Shown here: positions 60,405-64,000 of the stretch, piece by piece | How positions within the stretch are numbered: the stretch's first letter is position 1 | How the letters are laid out: every line of letters starts with the position of its first letter | Source of the DNA: Sindora glabra | Lineage: Eukaryota > Streptophyta > Magnoliopsida > Fabales > Fabaceae | DNA: 64,000 nucleotides | Direction: 5' to 3' | Assembly: GCA_020226215.1 (NCBI GenBank) | Contig: CM035233.1 | Span: 11,284,001 to 11,348,000 of the forward strand | Translations under genes and position numbers: made by a program | The notes under the pieces: model-generated | Told to the model about the DNA's origin: nothing | Databases searched by the model: none | Seen by the model: the letters and a program-made list of their open reading frames with translations, nothing else

Positions 60405-60955
60405 TATTTTGAAAACGATGTATATAACTAGTGTTTGTCGAAAATTGCATAAATTTGGGTTTTAAGCTATTTATTCTGGTAGTTGTTGTATTTATAGTGA
60501 GGTTCACTTAAATAATTAAAATTCATTAGAAATCCCATGCATTCAAAATTTGGTTGTACTATGGACTCATTACTTCATATTTTAATAACAAATGAAGATT
60601 CTAAGGCATTTAATTAGGAATTAAAAAGGATTCTTAATTTGTAAGCTTCATAGGTATTCACCAATGTCTTCTTTTTTTGTTGCTACTTTATCATATAAGA
60701 GATCCATGAAACTTACAAATTAAGAATCCTTTTAATTCTCAATTAAATGCCTCAAAATCTTCATTTGTTATTGAAACATAAAATAATTGATATTGTAACA
60801 CTATCAAATTTTCAACGCATGGATTTTCAATAAATTTTAATTATTTAGGTGAACCTTATTGTAAGCACAGCAGCTACCATAATAAATAGTTTGAAACCTA
60901 GTTTTATGTGATTTTTAACTTATGCTAGCTAAATATACCATTTTCAATTGAACTA
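60405..60955. repeat. Long fold-back (MITE-like) element
   Basis: The left arm (60405-60672) is the inverse of the right arm (60706-60955) over about 255 bases. Pairing parts include TAATAACAAATGAAGATTCT, GGCATTTAATTAGGAATTAA, AGGATTCTTAATTTGTAAGC and GAGGTTCACTTAAATAATTA. A loop of about 30 bases with a T run separates the arms. No protein is coded. Such structures are typical of fold-back or MITE elements; the superfamily and TSD are not clear. Confidence 0.85.
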
Positions 60956-61949
60956 TGAAAGTGTTAATTTATTTAATGATGTAATTGCCTATTTTTAAAA
61001 TTTTTAAATTTTGACCTAAGCAAAAGTATGATAATGTTCTTATATATTATAATAAATAAATTTTACAAAACATCTTTATTTAAACCGTTAAAATTATAAG
61101 TTGGTCAAATTTATGAATATAATATATTATTAGTTAACCGTTAGTATAATTAATTGATTGTTTAATAGTGATGGATTCCCACGATGGAGCTTTTAAGTAG
61201 ATTTAATCCAAAGTTATAATTAACTTTGTGAAACAAGGTTATGTCAACTTTTTCATCCATTTAAATACATAGAATTCTACATGAGAAGTTGTGAGAGAAG
61301 CACCTTCTTTCATAAGTACTTGGAAGAACTAATAAGTCCAACATCGCCACTTCTTAAAAGCAACAATAGCAGAACCACTTTTGGCGTTATGTCGGAAGAA
61401 AATCATTCATGGGCCACACAAAGGAAAAAGCCATTCATGGCATGTGCATTGTGATAATTTGTTTTGAGGAAAGAATGTAAAAATATTCTCTTGCAACTTT
61501 GAACTGCTTAAAGAGTGATACTAAACACAGTAGCCCAAACCCACAGTTGCTCGTTTGCTATAAGTGCAATGTCATTGTTTGGGCAAAGCTAGCGATCGAG
61601 AATCTTTACTTCCCTTCAACTTTGAAATAGATTAATTTAATCCTCATCGGTTTTCCATAATTATTAGCTTGTATCGTTATAATTAAGGAATTTAAAAATT
61701 TTGATCATTATTATATTAAATTATTGTCAGTCTTACATATATATAATTGAAATGGAAAAGTATTGAGAAAAATTATCAGAGTTATATGCAGCAGACAAAT
61801 TAAATTATTCATTTGCATTGACTTTTCCTACGTATACAATAAAATATATCACTAGAAACATTGCAAAAAAAAAAGTCAAGAGCTTAGAAATTTTTAATAT
61901 GAAAAACTACTCAATGTAAGAATAAAAATTATAAAATCTAATTCAATAA
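60956..61949. other. Spacer, no gene supported
   Basis: A less AT-rich patch lies at about 61260-61620, but no reading frame, splice pattern or repeat was recognised there. Confidence 0.5.
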
Positions 61950-62409
61950 AAAAATCTACTAACAAAATAATGGATACAATAATAATGTCCTCTTAGAAAT
62001 TTTAGGGAACAATCAGTGTAAAACTTTTCATCAGAATAGGTAGAATTCCCAACAAAATTAACATCATAATTAATACAAATTACTGTGTAAAACTAGCTAA
62101 TAGAAGAGAAGAAAATTAGTTAAAAAATATGTATAATTTTGCCCGAATTACTAATAACAACTTGACAAAATTTGATATGAGTCTGAGTAAATATAATAAT
62201 AAATCTTCTGATACAATTTAATAAAATTATATAAAAATTCTTTTGCACCATCCCTCAATAAAAGGACTTTTTTTTTCACTACACACATTGCATGGATTCC
62301 CAAATCTTGCCTCTATTCAGCAAGTAAATTTTTTTTTCAAAACCCAAAGCCACCATATATATCTGTACAAATCCTTCTTCTTTAAGGATTGTAGATTTGT
62401 ACACAAAAC

Positions 62410-62444
<35 letters not shown>

Positions 62445-62674
62445 CTTTTAAAGCTTTCTCCAGCCATAAGCCAAATTCAGCTTCCAAGGATCTGTCGCCC
62501 ATGTTGGGCTTTTTACGGAACAAGCCCAAATAATAGGCTTAATCCAAAACTTGCCCCATATGGTATTCTCTTATGTTTCATATTTTATTCTTTTTCTTTT
62601 TCTTTTTCTTTTTTATACAAAATAATAAATATAAAGAAATTATGGGTCTACTTAGGAGGAACCCACCACCAACA
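61950..62674 (-). repeat. 3' LTR of a Ty1/copia element (far border uncertain)
   Basis: On the minus strand the LTR starts TGTTGGTGGTGGGTTCC at 62674, directly after the purine-rich GGAAATGAGAGATT that ends the coding part. TA-rich TATA-like sequence (62411-62441) and a downstream TTTTGTTGGGAATTCTACC part follow. The terminal CA and TSD were not located; the LTR may reach below 61900. The three overlapping readings around 62243-62533 are translations of the TA run and flanks and are not genes. Confidence 0.6.
62411..62441. repeat. (TA)n microsatellite in the copia LTR
   Basis: Uninterrupted TA run of about 15 units. Confidence 0.95.
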
Positions 62675-62680
62675 AATCTC

Positions 62681-64000
62681 TCATTTCCAACTAAATGGGG
62701 AATATTCCATTGCGGCTATTGAGCAACATACTTCAAATTTTTTCCTTGGTAAAGGTTTAGTCAATATATCAATACCATTATTATTTATATGAACTTTCTC
62801 AAGTTCCAGCAAGTAATCACTCAAAACATCATGTATCCAATAATAACGAATATCAATATCTTTTGACCTTGCATGGAAAGCAGAATTTTTACTAAGGTGT
62901 ATTATGCTTTGATTATCACAAAATATGATATAGTGATCTTGCTTAAATTCAAGTTTTTGAAAGAATTTTTTCATTCACAGTAACTCTTTACATACTTCAT
63001 TTGTTGCAACAAATTTTGTCATTGTTGTTGAAAGAGTAACATATTTTTGCAACTTGGATTGCCATGGAACTGCTCCTCGTATAAACTTGATCAAATAACT
63101 AGAAGTAAACTTACAAGAATTAATATCTCTAGTTAAGTTTGCATCAGTAAAACCAATTAATAAAGGTTTTTCATCTCCAAAATATAAGCTCAAATTAGTT
63201 GTAGCTCAAAGATATCTCTATCCATTTTATAGCATTCCAATGCTCTTTACCTAGATTGGAGAGAAAATGACTTTCTATACCAATAGCATGAGCAATATCT
63301 AGTCTAGTACATACCATGGCATACATTAAACTTCTAGTTACTGAGGCATAAGGAATTTTTTTCATATCTTGTTGTTCCTTATTTGTAATTGGACATTGCT
63401 TGGAACTCAATTTAAAATGAGTAGCAAAGGACCTAAAACAATTTTTGCATTTTGCATGCAAAATCTCTAAAGTATCTTTTTTATGTACTTCTTTTGTGAC
63501 AAATAGAGATTTCTTGCATCTTTATCCCAAGTAATCACCATGCCTAAAATCTATTTTTCATGGCAAAATACTTACTCAATTGTTTTTTCAATTCAATAAT
63601 TCTTACAACATTCTTGCCAACAATTAGAATCTCATTAACATAGATTAAAAGAATGATAAAATCATCATCAAAGTGACAAATAGAGATTTCTTGCATCTTT
63701 ATCCCAAGTAATCACCATGCCTAAAATATATTTTTCATGGCAAAATACTTACTCAATTGTTTTTTCAATTCAACAATTCTTATAACATTCTTGCCAACAA
63801 TTAGAATCTCATTAACATAGATTAAAAGAATGATAAAATCATCATCAAAGAACTTTTAAACAAACACATAGTAATCAAATGTTGTCTTATGGTAACCTTA
63901 CACCCTTATAACTGATTTAAACTTCTTATACCACTATCTAGGAGTCTACTTGAACCCATAAATACTCTTCCTCAATCTATATACATAGTTTTCTTTTCTT
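62681..64000 (-). pseudogene. Ty1/copia polyprotein, reverse transcriptase to RNase H, decayed, partial
   Basis: This is the 3' part of a copia polyprotein that copies element RNA into DNA; the 5' part is outside the window. From 64000 down, the reverse transcriptase shows EEYLWVQVDS (family K-S-L-Y-G-L-K-Q-A-P-R), then FDDDFIILLIYVNEILIVGK, where the catalytic Y-V-D-D is Y-V-N-E. After a 177-base duplication come CPITNKEQQDMKKIPYASV and YAMVCTRLDIAHAIG, then FTDANLTRDINSCKFTSSYL, VPWQSKLQKYVTLSTT, and in RNase H HYIIFCDNQSIIHLSKNSAF and KDIDIRYYWIHDVL, ending ILTKPLPRKKFEVC. A TGA replaces Trp at 62975 and frameshifts lie near 63194 and above 63461. The pattern fits the Tork/Tnt1-type copia group. 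Confidence 0.9.
63496..63849. repeat. 177-bp tandem duplication within the copia reverse transcriptase
   Basis: Copies at 63496-63672 and 63673-63849 differ at about four positions. The length is 59 codons exactly, so the frame is kept, and both copies carry the Y-V-N-E motif (63631-63642 and 63808-63819). It is far younger than the element's other damage. Confidence 0.95.

Noticed and set aside
62243..62533. Overlapping readings with Ile-Tyr repeats on both strands
   Set aside because: They are translations of a TA microsatellite inside the copia LTR.

Overview
The window is intergenic plant nuclear DNA, most likely from a dicot. It is very AT-rich, has no intact host gene, and consists almost wholly of old, nested transposable elements. 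Plant-type families set the context: an Athila-like Ty3/gypsy element with a tRNA-Asp-like primer binding site, a CACTA (En/Spm) transposon with TNP2- and TNP1-type transposase remains, Ty1/copia polymerase remains, and several solo LTRs with 5-bp target-site duplications (TSDs). The species cannot be named from sequence alone.

Layout. 1-1559: inverted fragment of the Athila-like LTR (called LTR-A here) abutting the 3' part of an unnamed repeat B. 1560-5663: no gene; old repeat. 5664-16415: Athila-like retrotransposon with gag and protease remains but no reverse transcriptase or integrase; its 5' LTR is split by a 2.3-kb solo LTR (6304-8619). 16416-17131: repeat B again. 17137-19019: compositionally distinct island with a 198-codon ORF, a decayed minus-strand reading and a C/G palindrome. 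20225-22474: host-gene fragments, namely a multi-exon pseudogene of a PHT4-type anion transporter (minus) and a short exon resembling VIPP1/IM30 (plus). 22651-29098: CACTA transposon, both genes decayed, on the minus strand. 29099-36088: AT-rich sequence with a degenerate minisatellite and microsatellites. 36089-41905: two solo LTRs of one family, a possible chromovirus remnant and a third LTR-A. 42937-59731: a 17-kb array of one Ty3/gypsy family arranged LTR-internal-LTR-internal-LTR-internal-LTR, broken by two further solo LTRs. 60405-60955: long fold-back element. About 61950-64000: 3' part of a Ty1/copia element on the minus strand, running off the window.

How the parts relate. Nothing here forms a working pathway; the interest lies in nested history. 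The order of insertion can be read from TSDs: Athila-like LTRs host a Sirevirus-like LTR and a copia-type LTR, while the 17-kb array hosts another copia-type LTR and a chromovirus-like LTR. All recognisable transposon proteins are broken by stops or frameshifts. Many stops are TAG where a family normally has Trp or Gln, as expected from C-to-T decay of methylated DNA.

The strongest candidates for something undescribed are the 17-kb array, whose LTRs carry long internal inverted arms and tandem 57-60 bp repeats, and the cluster of host-gene fragments next to the CACTA end.
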